DNA from: Thalassospira lucentensis
GTDB lineage: Bacteria; Pseudomonadota; Alphaproteobacteria; Rhodospirillales; Thalassospiraceae
Length of the DNA: 64,000 nucleotides
Direction: 5' to 3'
Assembly (NCBI RefSeq): GCF_032921865.1
Contig: NZ_CP136684.1
Span: forward strand, 1,957,001-2,021,000
Below the pieces are notes generated by a model. The model was not told the DNA's origin, did not search any database, and worked only from the letters and a program-made list of their open reading frames with translations. This document shows positions 1 to 7,567 of this stretch, in pieces. Numbering within the stretch: position 1 is the stretch's first letter; each line of letters opens with the position of its first letter. A program made the position numbers and the translations under genes.

Positions 1-1
1 C

Positions 2-295
2 CATATCGGTCATCCGGTTCTGGGCGATCCGTTTTATGGCCGGGGGGATGAACCGCCCCTGTTCGGGCAGCCGCCGACCCTGATGCTGCTGTCACGCCAG
101 ATCATCGTGCCGTTCCATGCCGACCGGGAGCCGGTGGTGGTCGATGCACCGCCGCCAGAACTGATGCGGCCGGGGCTTTCGGCATGCGGGTATGCGGGCG
201 ACTATGCCCCGCATGCGGCGTCAGTTGATGCTCAGTATGGCGGCGATGGCAGCGATGCTGAAGGCGGACAGGAGAGTTTCGAGGGTGATGATTGA
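2..295 (+). CDS. RluA-family pseudouridine synthase, C-terminal fragment
   Basis: Only the 3' end of the gene lies in the window; the reading frame is open from base 2. The visible N-terminal residues, HIGHPVLGDPFYG, match the conserved C-terminal motif of RluA/RluC/RluD-type RNA pseudouridine synthases, which isomerise uridine in rRNA or tRNA. The family identity rests on this one motif, and the RNA target cannot be told. The tail runs into an acidic, glycine-rich end (SDAEGGQESFEGDD) and overlaps the convergent permease gene by about 75 bp, so the last 25 residues may be a lineage-specific extension. Confidence 0.7.
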   Translation, partial: HIGHPVLGDPFYGRGDEPPLFGQPPTLMLLSRQIIVPFHADREPVVVDAPPPELMRPGLSACGYAGDYAPHAASVDAQYGGDGSDAEGGQESFEGDD

Positions 296-1147
296 GGCCA
301 TGGCCTCCGGATCGCCATTAAGCTGCCGGGCGAGGATATAGGCGTTCCCCGCGCACGGCATACCGGCATAAAGCACCCCCATGGCGAGCACCATGCCCTC
401 CACCCCGGCCAGATGCAGCGCAATGCCGGTGATGACCGGCAGGATCGCAAGCTTGATCGTGGTTGAAAGCGCGATGGCACCAAATGCCTGTTTGCTCAGG
501 ATAAAACGCAGTCCGGCCCCGACCGACAGCAGGCTGAGCGGCAGGGCGGCGGTTTTGAAAAGGGCTGCGGTATTTTCAATCGGCAGCGGTACGTGAATGT
601 TGCTGATATTCAGAACCGCACCGGCCCCGGCGGCGATGATGATCGGGTTTTGCGCAAGCCCGATCATGATGCGTTTAAAGCTGCCCTTGCCGCCCGCAAA
701 GGCATTCAGCACCACAACGCCCAGCATGTTGGTCGCAATCACCATCACCGCGACAAAGACAATCGCCAGTGCCAGACCTTCGCTGCCATAAAGCGCATCG
801 GCAACGGCAAGCAGCACATAGCTGTTATAGCGAACCGATCCCTGAAAGATCGAGGTAAAGAGCGGTGTGTTGCTGGTGATCAGCGGCCGCAACAGCAGGA
901 GTGCCGCCGCAAGGAAAAGGGTCGCGCCGAGTGTCACCATGACGGCGGTGCCGGCATGCCCGGAACTGAAATCGGCACGGTAAATTTCCACCATCAGAAG
1001 CGATGGCAGCAGCAGATAATAGGTCAGCCGATCAATCCCGGCCCAGATGTCAGAACCGGTGATCAGATACCGTTTGAGTGCCGCCCCGACCAGAATGGCG
1101 GCGAAGATCGGAAAGATGGCGGCGATCAGGTCATAGGCGAGATTCAT
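221..1147 (-). CDS. AEC (auxin efflux carrier) family permease
   Basis: A 308-residue, almost wholly hydrophobic protein with about ten membrane segments, the usual length and layout of AEC family transporters, whose bacterial members export or exchange organic acids such as malate. Supporting motifs are the N-terminal FPIFAAILVGAALKR segment, the central QNPIIIAAGAG segment and the SLLSVGAGL segment, all typical of the family. The substrate is unknown. The gene is intact, but its ATG is only 24 bp from the first possible start of the AT-rich darT gene on the other strand, so its native promoter region seems to have been replaced by foreign DNA. It overlaps the convergent pseudouridine synthase gene at its 3' end. 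Confidence 0.85.
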   Translation of the reverse strand: MNLAYDLIAAIFPIFAAILVGAALKRYLITGSDIWAGIDRLTYYLLLPSLLMVEIYRADFSSGHAGTAVMVTLGATLFLAAALLLLRPLITSNTPLFTSIFQGSVRYNSYVLLAVADALYGSEGLALAIVFVAVMVIATNMLGVVVLNAFAGGKGSFKRIMIGLAQNPIIIAAGAGAVLNISNIHVPLPIENTAALFKTAALPLSLLSVGAGLRFILSKQAFGAIALSTTIKLAILPVITGIALHLAGVEGMVLAMGVLYAGMPCAGNAYILARQLNGDPEAMASIITLETLLSAFSIAAIAAILSIN

Positions 1148-1171
1148 ATAGAGAATGACCTAGAAATTGCT

Positions 1172-1972
1172 ATGGTTGGCTTTGCTGGGTTGCTTGATAA
1201 TGTAATTGCAAGTGTCGATGTTATGCCATTTTTTGCTGAAGCGCTGGGGGCTAATTTGCCGGACAGATTTATTTTTCGCCAAGTGTATTACAAAGATATT
1301 GAAGTATTTTTGGTTGACGGAGAGGTGCGCTCAAAAAATCATGAGCATCCTCAGCTGTGTCATCAAGCTTCCTATCAGAGCATAGTTGACCGAAGAGGGA
1401 GTCCGCTGTTCCAGATGCCTGATGGTGGCGTTGTTAATGATTATGTACCATTCTATTTTTCTCCAATTACATCATTCACTTTTACAATTTTTAGGGGGAA
1501 CGTAGATTTGATGTCCCCCGAAGGCGATAATTTAGGACCTGCTTGCGAAGAGGATAGAGTATTTCTGGTTGCAAAGGTTGAAAATTTCCGTGATAGCGGG
1601 CTAGATTTCTGTTTCAGCGACTTCGCCTTAAACTCAAATGCTCCATTGCCAATTCTATGTGGTGATTTGGATTCTTTGGAAGAACATGTTCATTGGGATA
1701 TGTTTGACGAATATCCTTACAAGGGTAGAATCGAAGAGCTTGGGTACAATGGTGTTTGCCAATACTTCAAAAGCATGGACGATCCACCAAAACGTATGAC
1801 TCGAAGCCAAAAGCGCATGGCTGAATTCCTGGTTCGTTCCGCAGTCCCGCTTGGCCTAATAGATTGCTTGATTGTCAAATCAGAGACGATGAGAGATAAG
1901 CTCAAGCACATGATGGATGTCTCGGATTGGGATATCCCGATATACGTAAAACCCGGATGCTACTACCAATGA
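1172..1972 (+). CDS. darT: DarT-type DNA ADP-ribosyltransferase toxin
   Basis: Recognised as DarT (formerly DUF4433), which uses NAD+ to ADP-ribosylate thymidine or guanosine in single-stranded DNA. The match rests on three blocks: the RQVYYKDIEVFLVDGEV segment at residues 36-52, corresponding to the NAD-binding start of the family; GGVVNDYVPFYFSP near residues 85-98; and AEFLVRSAVPLGLID at 217-231, whose Glu218 is the expected catalytic glutamate. Arg73/Arg74 sit where the family has its NAD-contacting arginine. The C-terminus GCYYQ resembles the usual W-Y-Y end. No good Shine-Dalgarno decides the start: 1172 gives 266 residues, while ATG 1223 gives 249 and an N-terminus closer to family length. 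The stop overlaps darG as ATGA, so the two are translationally coupled. AT-rich against its flanks. Confidence 0.85.
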   Translation: MVGFAGLLDNVIASVDVMPFFAEALGANLPDRFIFRQVYYKDIEVFLVDGEVRSKNHEHPQLCHQASYQSIVDRRGSPLFQMPDGGVVNDYVPFYFSPITSFTFTIFRGNVDLMSPEGDNLGPACEEDRVFLVAKVENFRDSGLDFCFSDFALNSNAPLPILCGDLDSLEEHVHWDMFDEYPYKGRIEELGYNGVCQYFKSMDDPPKRMTRSQKRMAEFLVRSAVPLGLIDCLIVKSETMRDKLKHMMDVSDWDIPIYVKPGCYYQ

Positions 1973-3009
1973 CCCTCTCATTCAAAAAAGGCGACATGTT
2001 TTCCGAGGCGGTGGATGCTCTCGTGAATACGGTCAACTGCGTCGGGGTGATGGGGAAAGGTGTCGCTCTTGAATTTAAAAAGCGTTGGCCGGACAACTAT
2101 AAAGAATACAAAAAAATATGTTCTTCAAATGGTCTAAGGCCCGGCAAAGTTTTTGTTTATGATACAAAGCAACTTTTGCCGACAGATGGCCCTAGGTTTT
2201 TGGTCAACTTTCCGACGAAAGATCATTGGAGAGCTAAATCCAAGTTGGATTATGTCGAGAGCGGTTTGGATGCTCTCGTAGAGGCGATTGAGAATTATGG
2301 TATCAAATCTATCGCGATTCCGCCGCTGGGATGTGGAAACGGTGGGCTGGATTGGTCTGATGTAAAACCGTTAATCATTGAAAAGCTCGAAAATCTCTCA
2401 AATGTTGACGTTCGGGTGTTTTATCCAAAAGAAGCGGTTGATGAACCGGAGTATAGTCACTCCAAGTTTGCGATGACATTTGAGCGGGCAGTGCTTCTTA
2501 AAAGTCTGGGTGACTTGGAGCGCTATTTTGACGGATCATTTGATCGAATTTCGCTGCAAAAAATAGTTTATTTTTTGCAGGCTTTTGGTGTGAATTTCAA
2601 TCTGAAGTTCTCACGGGATTTCCACGGACCTTACTCAGAATCTTTGAAGAAGGCTTTTGTCGCGCTTGAGTATCATAAGATGATTGCCGGTTTTCAAACT
2701 GGCGATAGACAGGCACATGTAACGCCAGGCGGATATGCTGCTGCAGATGAGTATCTGAATTCCAGCGATGCAGCAGATCGTATTATTGATCGTTTAGGTA
2801 AATTGGTGCAGGGCTATGAGAGCCCTTACGGTCTGGAGCTTCTATCTTCGGTTCATTGGTTGGCACATCATGAGAATTGCTATCCGCTTGAGATGGTAAT
2901 CAAAGAGATGAACAGCTGGAACGAGAACAAAAGAAACATCTTCAGCGATGAAACAATACGTCTGGCGTACGGTCGTTTGCAGGAAGATGGTTTACTGAAC
3001 TGCGCGTAA
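1969..3009 (+). CDS. darG: DarG-type macrodomain antitoxin
   Basis: 346 residues. Residues 1-155 form a macrodomain of the ALC1-like/DarG type (VNTVNCVGVMGKG at 19-31, FPTKDHWRAKSKLDYVESGL at 81-100, IPPLGCGNGGLDW near 122-134). DarG macrodomains remove ADP-ribose from DNA; Lys84 in FPTK is the likely catalytic lysine by analogy. Residues about 165-346 are a second domain (SLQKIVYFLQAFGV, RDFHGPYSESLKKAF) that resembles the KLQKLVYF/GPYS pattern of Panacea/SocA-like antitoxin domains and corresponds to the DarG region reported to bind and neutralise DarT. The ATG at 1969 overlaps the darT stop. Together they should form a self-contained toxin-antitoxin operon with a likely anti-phage role. 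Confidence 0.88.
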   Translation: MTLSFKKGDMFSEAVDALVNTVNCVGVMGKGVALEFKKRWPDNYKEYKKICSSNGLRPGKVFVYDTKQLLPTDGPRFLVNFPTKDHWRAKSKLDYVESGLDALVEAIENYGIKSIAIPPLGCGNGGLDWSDVKPLIIEKLENLSNVDVRVFYPKEAVDEPEYSHSKFAMTFERAVLLKSLGDLERYFDGSFDRISLQKIVYFLQAFGVNFNLKFSRDFHGPYSESLKKAFVALEYHKMIAGFQTGDRQAHVTPGGYAAADEYLNSSDAADRIIDRLGKLVQGYESPYGLELLSSVHWLAHHENCYPLEMVIKEMNSWNENKRNIFSDETIRLAYGRLQEDGLLNCA

Positions 3010-3013
3010 ATCA

Positions 3014-3460
3014 CTAAACCTTGCGGTTCTGGTATTCGGCAAAAACCTGTTCGGGGGAATGGCCGCGATATTGTTCGCAGATTTCCTCGAATTTCGGGTT
3101 GCTGATCAGAAGGTCGGCGGTGCTGCGGTTACATGCAATCGGCACTTCATACATGTTGGCCAGCCGGATCAGGGCCCGAACATCGACATCGTGGGGCTGG
3201 GGCGTCATCGGGTCGGTGAAGAAAAACATCGCCTGCAATTCGCCATGCGCAATCATTGAGCCAAGTTGCTGATCACCGCCAAACGGGCCGCTTTTAAGCG
3301 CCACGATATCAAGATCGGGAAACCGTTCCTGAAGCACACGGCCGGTGGTGCCGGTGGCAAAAATCCGGGTGCCTGAAAACTGGGATTTGTGGGTTTCCAG
3401 CCAATCGGCCATTTCGCGTTTGCGACGGTCGTGGGCGACAAGTCCGATCGAAAGCGTCAT
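3014..3460 (-). CDS. mgsA: Methylglyoxal synthase
   Basis: 148 residues, the normal length. It converts dihydroxyacetone phosphate to methylglyoxal and phosphate, a glycolytic bypass used when sugar phosphates accumulate. The family signatures are clear: FATGTTG at residues 34-40 for phosphate binding, and SGPFGGDQQLG at 57-67 with the catalytic Asp63. It ends 4 bp from the convergent darG stop, so the AT-rich insert abuts it directly. No operon partner is visible. Upstream lies a stretch with a short transcript-like element on the other strand. Confidence 0.95.
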   Translation of the reverse strand: MTLSIGLVAHDRRKREMADWLETHKSQFSGTRIFATGTTGRVLQERFPDLDIVALKSGPFGGDQQLGSMIAHGELQAMFFFTDPMTPQPHDVDVRALIRLANMYEVPIACNRSTADLLISNPKFEEICEQYRGHSPEQVFAEYQNRKV

Positions 3461-3606
3461 GGGTGGTTTCTCCTGCGTCTTGATCCGGGCAATCCCGGCG
3501 GATGATCTTAGCGGACCGGTCCTTCATACCGCAATATGATGGCATAATTTATTGAGAATAAACGAGAATTTTTGCCGGAAACGGAGATCGAAGATTTTTG
3601 AAAAAT

Positions 3607-3621
3607 GTTCTTGATTTGTTC
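3607..3621 (+). promoter_or_regulatory. Candidate alphaproteobacterial LexA (SOS) box
   Basis: The sequence contains a GTTC direct repeat with exactly seven bases between copies, the consensus spacing of LexA boxes in alphaproteobacteria. A -10-like CATAAAG follows at about 3634-3640, then a short region ending in a strong terminator. About two such matches are expected by chance in 64 kb counting both strands, so this rests on its intergenic position in front of a transcript-like unit. Confidence 0.3.
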
Positions 3622-3674
3622 TTTTGTTTGTGGCATAAAGATAAAGTCAACAGGACAAATGGGTCCGGAGACAG

Positions 3675-3709
3675 AACCCGCCAAGCGTGATGCGCTTTGG
3701 CGGGTTTTT
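3675..3709 (+). terminator. Rho-independent terminator of a short plus-strand transcript
   Basis: A GC-rich stem (AACCCGCCAAGCG paired with CGCTTTGGCGGGTT, with one bulge) is followed directly by a T run on the plus strand. No recognisable gene reads into it. It would end a transcript of about 60-70 nt starting near 3645, a possible small RNA, or act within a 38-codon open frame at 3659-3775. Confidence 0.6.
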
Positions 3710-3711
3710 GC

Positions 3712-4540
3712 GTTTCCGGGGTCAGATTGTTTGTCAAAAGCAGGGGATGAAGTGATGAAAAAGCGACGATGTTGACGCGCATGGCGGAAGGTAGTCACCG
3801 CCATGCGCGGAAGATCCGTGTGGGGAAAGTCAATACGGCAGGAGTGCGTCCGGGCTTTGAAACGGCCCGGAAACGGACGGCGTAAAGTTTGACGAAGTGG
3901 AAAGGCAGAACGGGAGAGGTGCGCCTGCCGGGAAGGGCGCGGGAAGATTTGCGGGGCCGGATGCGGATCGAGTGGTCAGCAGCGGAGCAGGGGTGGTTGG
4001 GGCTGCGATGTCATCACGCCAGTGCCGGGATCGGAGCGTGGGTCAACACGGGACCGTTCCGTTCTGGCCGTACCATCTGGCGAGAGTGGCAGCAAGAACG
4101 GTCGGCGGAGCCCCGTCGCTATCGGTGGGCACGCAGCAATCGCACAGCCCGGTCGGGGGCAGTGAGGCCAGCGGCACCAGTGGGCATCGTCCGGCGTAGA
4201 ACTTGGCTTGGATTTTCGCTTGGATCTTGGGGGCGTATTGCGTCTTGGAGGGGAGGTCGGCGTCGGTTCGGTGTTGGGCTGGGGCGTTGCCGTTGGCGGG
4301 TCGTTTTCGATCCGGGCTTTGGTCCGGTGTCCGGGGCAGGAGCCTGTCCGATGTCACCCTTGGGGCTGTTTTGCATGCCGGAGGCAGCGTAAGGCAGTGG
4401 CGGAGCACGGCAGGGCCGAATGGGGCAGCGACGAAACGAGGCATGGTAGACCCGAGGCGGGGCAAGGCCAAGACCGGCTGGGTCAGTCCGTCAGAGGAGC
4501 GCAAGTCAAACCAGAGCCTGATGGGCGGGGCCGCAGAAAC
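3712..4540. other. Gene-poor GC-rich stretch, no supported gene
   Basis: Several overlapping open frames exist on both strands, but they are rich in Arg, Gly, Trp and Pro, resemble no family I recognise, have no convincing ribosome binding sites and contradict one another. They look like chance open frames of GC-rich DNA. The stretch could be a decayed gene or spacer that accumulates repeats, as the REP-like pair follows immediately. Confidence 0.5.
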
Positions 4541-4547
4541 CATTTTT

Positions 4548-4676
4548 CGTCACACCCGCGAAGGCGGGTGTCCATGTTTCGGCGGGTTGGGTGTTTCGGG
4601 ATCTGATAGGGGCGCGTCTCCCGGCGGTCGGTGCTGCCGGGCGTCTGCCTGGATTCCCGCCTTCGCGGGAATGACG
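4548..4676. repeat. Pair of inverted REP-like palindromic repeats
   Basis: Two copies of a widespread proteobacterial palindrome (core CCCGCGAAGGCGGG, often translated as HSREGGNPG or WIPAFAGMT) lie at 4548-4576 and 4649-4676 in opposite orientation. The first stem is ACACCCGC/GCGGGTGT and the second ATTCCCGC/GCGGGAAT. The bases that differ between copies change on both sides of the stem, so pairing is kept. Such doublets are mobilised by REP-associated (RAYT) transposases; none is seen in this window. Confidence 0.8.
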
Positions 4677-4694
4677 GTGGGGAGTAAACCGCAC

Positions 4695-4727
4695 AAAAAA
4701 ACGGCCGCCCCATTGGAGCGGCCGTTT
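4695..4727 (-). terminator. Terminator of the sucAB-lpd block
   Basis: Perfect 10-bp stem AAACGGCCGC/GCGGCCGTTT with a nine-base loop, followed on the minus strand by a run of T. It sits 27 bp beyond the lpd stop, as expected for the end of this operon. Confidence 0.85.
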
Positions 4728-4753
4728 CACGGATCGGGTTGCCCCGGATCGTA

Positions 4754-6160
4754 TTACATGTGGATCGCGCGTTTGTCGGCGTCCAGGGCGGCTTCCTTGA
4801 CGGATTCGCCAAGGGCCGGGTGGGCGTGACAGGTGCGGGCGATGTCTTCGGCAGAGGCGCCGTATTCCATCGCAAGCACAACCTCGGCAATCAGATCGCC
4901 CGCAGCCGGGCCGACAATATGCGCGCCGACGACACGGTGCGTTTTATTGTCTTCGATGATCTTCACAAAGCCCTCGGTGCTTTCCATTGCCTTGGCACGA
5001 CCGTTGGCGGTGAAGGGGAATTTGCCGACTTTGTAGTCTGCGCCTTCTTCCTTCAGCTGTTCTTCGGTCTTGCCGACAGCGGCAACTTCCGGCCAGGTGT
5101 AAACAACACCCGGGACCTTGCCGTAATCGACATGGCCTTCTTCGCCTGCGAGCATTTCAGCAAGGGCGACACCGTCTTCCTCGGCCTTGTGGGCGAGCAT
5201 CGGACCGGCAATCGCATCGCCAATCGCAAAGATGCCCTGCACGTTGGTCTGGAAGTGTTCGTCGGTTTTAACCCGACCGCGTTCGTCAAGTTCGACGCCT
5301 GCCTTGTCAAGGCCAAGGCCGGTGACAAACGGACGGCGACCAATGGCGACCAGAACGACGTCAGCCTTGATTTCCTCGGCATCGCCGCCCTTGGACGGTT
5401 CAACCGTAAGGGTCACGCCAGACTTGCCCGATTTCGCACCGGTGACCTTGTGGCCCAGTTTGAAGTCGAGGCCCTGTTTGGCGAAGATGCGCTGGGTCTG
5501 TTTTACCAGTTCGCCATCCATGCCCGGCAGGATACGGTCGAGATATTCGATCACGGTGACTTCGGAACCAAGCCGACGCCAGACCGAACCGAGTTCGAGA
5601 CCGATCACGCCTGCGCCAATGACGACCATCTTTTTCGGCACTTTCGGAAGAACCAGTGCGCCGGTCGAGGAGACGATGTTTTTCTCGTCAATTTCGACAC
5701 CCGGCAGCGGGGTGACTTCCGAACCCGTGGCGATCACGATGTTCTTGGCGTTGATGGTTTCTTCGCCGCCATCCAGAAGGGCAACCTTGACCATGGTCGG
5801 CGAGGTGATTTCGCCGGCACCCTTGACATAGGTGACCTTGTTCTTCTTGAACAGGAATTCAATGCCCTTGACGTTGCTGTCAACGACCTTGTCCTTGCGG
5901 GCCATCATCTTTTCGAGATTGACCTTCGGCTTGGAGACTTCGATGCCGTGGGTATCGAAATGCTCGGTCGCCTCTTCGAAGAGGTGGGACGAATGAAGCA
6001 GGGCCTTGGACGGGATGCAGCCTACATTGAGGCAGGTACCGCCAAGGGTGCCGCGTTTTTCAACGCAGGCAACCTTGAGACCAAGCTGTGCGGCGCGGAT
6101 GGCGCAAACGTAACCGCCAGGACCGCCACCGATCACGACAACGTCGTAGTTCTCACTCAT
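4754..6160 (-). CDS. lpd: Dihydrolipoyl dehydrogenase (E3)
   Basis: 468 residues, standard length. This flavoprotein reoxidises the dihydrolipoyl arm of 2-oxoacid dehydrogenase complexes with NAD+. Visible features: FAD-binding GGGPGG at residues 11-16, the redox-active disulfide Cys43/Cys48 in [16 protein letters not shown], a second Rossmann motif [13 protein letters not shown] for NAD, and the C-terminal His447/Glu452 pair in [11 protein letters not shown]. It is the last gene of the sucA-sucB-lpd series, 24 bp after sucB, so it most likely serves the 2-oxoglutarate dehydrogenase complex, although it may be shared with other complexes. Confidence 0.97.
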   Translation of the reverse strand: MSENYDVVVIGGGPGGYVCAIRAAQLGLKVACVEKRGTLGGTCLNVGCIPSKALLHSSHLFEEATEHFDTHGIEVSKPKVNLEKMMARKDKVVDSNVKGIEFLFKKNKVTYVKGAGEITSPTMVKVALLDGGEETINAKNIVIATGSEVTPLPGVEIDEKNIVSSTGALVLPKVPKKMVVIGAGVIGLELGSVWRRLGSEVTVIEYLDRILPGMDGELVKQTQRIFAKQGLDFKLGHKVTGAKSGKSGVTLTVEPSKGGDAEEIKADVVLVAIGRRPFVTGLGLDKAGVELDERGRVKTDEHFQTNVQGIFAIGDAIAGPMLAHKAEEDGVALAEMLAGEEGHVDYGKVPGVVYTWPEVAAVGKTEEQLKEEGADYKVGKFPFTANGRAKAMESTEGFVKIIEDNKTHRVVGAHIVGPAAGDLIAEVVLAMEYGASAEDIARTCHAHPALGESVKEAALDADKRAIHM

Positions 6161-6184
6161 GAGTTCTTTGATCCTTTTGTCTGA

Positions 6185-7462
6185 TCAGATGTCGAGCAGG
6201 ATGCGTTCCGGGTTCTCGATGCATTCCTTGACGCGTACCAGGAAGGAAACGGCTTCGCGGCCGTCAATGATACGGTGGTCATAGGACAGTGCCAGATACA
6301 TCATCGGACGGATTTCGACCTTGCCGTCGATCGCGACCGGGCGCATCTGGGTTTTGTGCATGCCGAGGATACCGGACTGCGGCGCATTCAGGATCGGGGA
6401 GGACAGAAGGGAGCCAAACACGCCACCATTCGAAATGGTGAACGAGCCGCCGGTCATTTCATCCATGCCCAGTTTGCCGTCACGCGCACGTTTGCCGAAA
6501 TCGACAATGGTGCTTTCGAGGTCGGCGAAGGTTTTCTTTTCAGCCGAACGGATGACCGGAACAACCAGACCCTGCGGGGTGCCAACGGCAACGCCGATAT
6601 CGCAGTAGTTCTTGTAGATGAAGCTGTTGCCATCAATCTCGGCATTGACCGCCGGCCATTCGTTAAGCGCGGTGGTGCAGGCCTTGATGAAGAAGGACAT
6701 GAAGCCGAGCTTCACGCCGTGTTTCTTTTCAAAGCCGTCCTTGTACTGGTTACGGCAAGCCAGAAGGTTGGTCATGTCCACTTCGTTATAAGTGGTCAGC
6801 ATGGCCGCGGTGTTCTGGGCTTCTTTCAGGCGGCGCGCGATGGTCTGGCGCAGCTTGGACATCTTGACGCGTTCTTCGCCTTCGCGCAGTTCGCGTTCCG
6901 GCTTCGGAGCAGCAGGTGCTGCCGGTGCAGCAGCCGCCGCGCGCGGAGCCGATCCACCACCTTCGAGGAAGTTCAGAACGTCGCCCTTGGTCAGGCGGCC
7001 GTCTTTGCCGGTTGCCGGAATTTTCGACGGATCGAGATTTTTGTCTTCGACCAGTTTGCGAACGGCAGGCGGCAGCGGATGATCGGTATTGGCCGAGGTC
7101 GAAGCCGCCGGTGCGCTTGCTGCCGGGGCAGCAGCCGGTTTGGCTTCTTCTTTTTTCGGCTCTTCTTTCTTTGGCTCTTCCTTGGCTTCGGCTTTTTCTT
7201 CCTTGGCCGGAGCAGCGCCTTCGGCACCTTCCTTGATCATGGCGATCAGGGCGCCGACTTCGACTTCGTCACCTTCGCCGGCAACCAGTTCGACAATCGC
7301 ACCAGCGACCGGTGCGTTGACTTCGACGGTGACCTTGTCGGTTTCAAGTTCGACAATCGGTTCATCGGCTGCAACCGCATCACCGACTTTTTTGTACCAT
7401 TTCGCAATTGTTGCTTCGGTAACAGACTCGCCCAGCGTGGGAACTTTAACTTCAGTCGCCAT
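6185..7462 (-). CDS. sucB: Dihydrolipoyllysine succinyltransferase (E2 of 2-oxoglutarate dehydrogenase)
   Basis: 425 residues in the family's domain order. An N-terminal lipoyl domain has the lipoylated Lys43 in [15 protein letters not shown] long Ala/Pro/Lys/Glu linker follows, then an E3-binding domain ([20 protein letters not shown]), an Ala/Pro linker, and the catalytic domain ending with His396 and Asp400 in [13 protein letters not shown]. It transfers the succinyl group from E1 to CoA. A single lipoyl domain is typical of sucB rather than of pyruvate dehydrogenase E2 proteins with several. Lies between sucA and lpd; a strong hairpin separates it from sucA. Confidence 0.96.
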   Translation of the reverse strand: MATEVKVPTLGESVTEATIAKWYKKVGDAVAADEPIVELETDKVTVEVNAPVAGAIVELVAGEGDEVEVGALIAMIKEGAEGAAPAKEEKAEAKEEPKKEEPKKEEAKPAAAPAASAPAASTSANTDHPLPPAVRKLVEDKNLDPSKIPATGKDGRLTKGDVLNFLEGGGSAPRAAAAAPAAPAAPKPERELREGEERVKMSKLRQTIARRLKEAQNTAAMLTTYNEVDMTNLLACRNQYKDGFEKKHGVKLGFMSFFIKACTTALNEWPAVNAEIDGNSFIYKNYCDIGVAVGTPQGLVVPVIRSAEKKTFADLESTIVDFGKRARDGKLGMDEMTGGSFTISNGGVFGSLLSSPILNAPQSGILGMHKTQMRPVAIDGKVEIRPMMYLALSYDHRIIDGREAVSFLVRVKECIENPERILLDI

Positions 7463-7536
7463 TTTTTCCTCGACCGTTTTTTCTATCAGACAGTTTGGGC
7501 CTGCCCGAATACGAATGAATTCTGAATGTGCGGGTC

Positions 7537-7560
7537 GGACGGGCGGTTTCCCGCCCGTCC
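7537..7560. other. Perfect hairpin between sucA and sucB
   Basis: GGACGGGCGG pairs perfectly with CCGCCCGTCC across a four-base loop, within the 105-bp gap between sucA and sucB. There is no T run on the minus strand after it, so it looks like an intercistronic RNA stabiliser or processing site rather than a terminator. Confidence 0.55.
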
Positions 7561-7567
7561 GGTAAAG

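Noticed and set aside
593-1171. Upstream extension of the darT frame through the permease gene
   Set aside because: The frame continues antisense to the permease, is charged and low-complexity (Lys, Arg, Gln, His), and composition changes sharply at about 1150; only the part after 1171 resembles DarT.
4203-4829. 208-codon frame across the REP-like repeats
   Set aside because: Its only recognisable text, including WIPAFAGMT, is the translated REP palindrome itself.
4739-6184. 481-codon open frame antisense to lpd
   Set aside because: It is the GC-rich reverse frame of a well-identified gene and matches no family.
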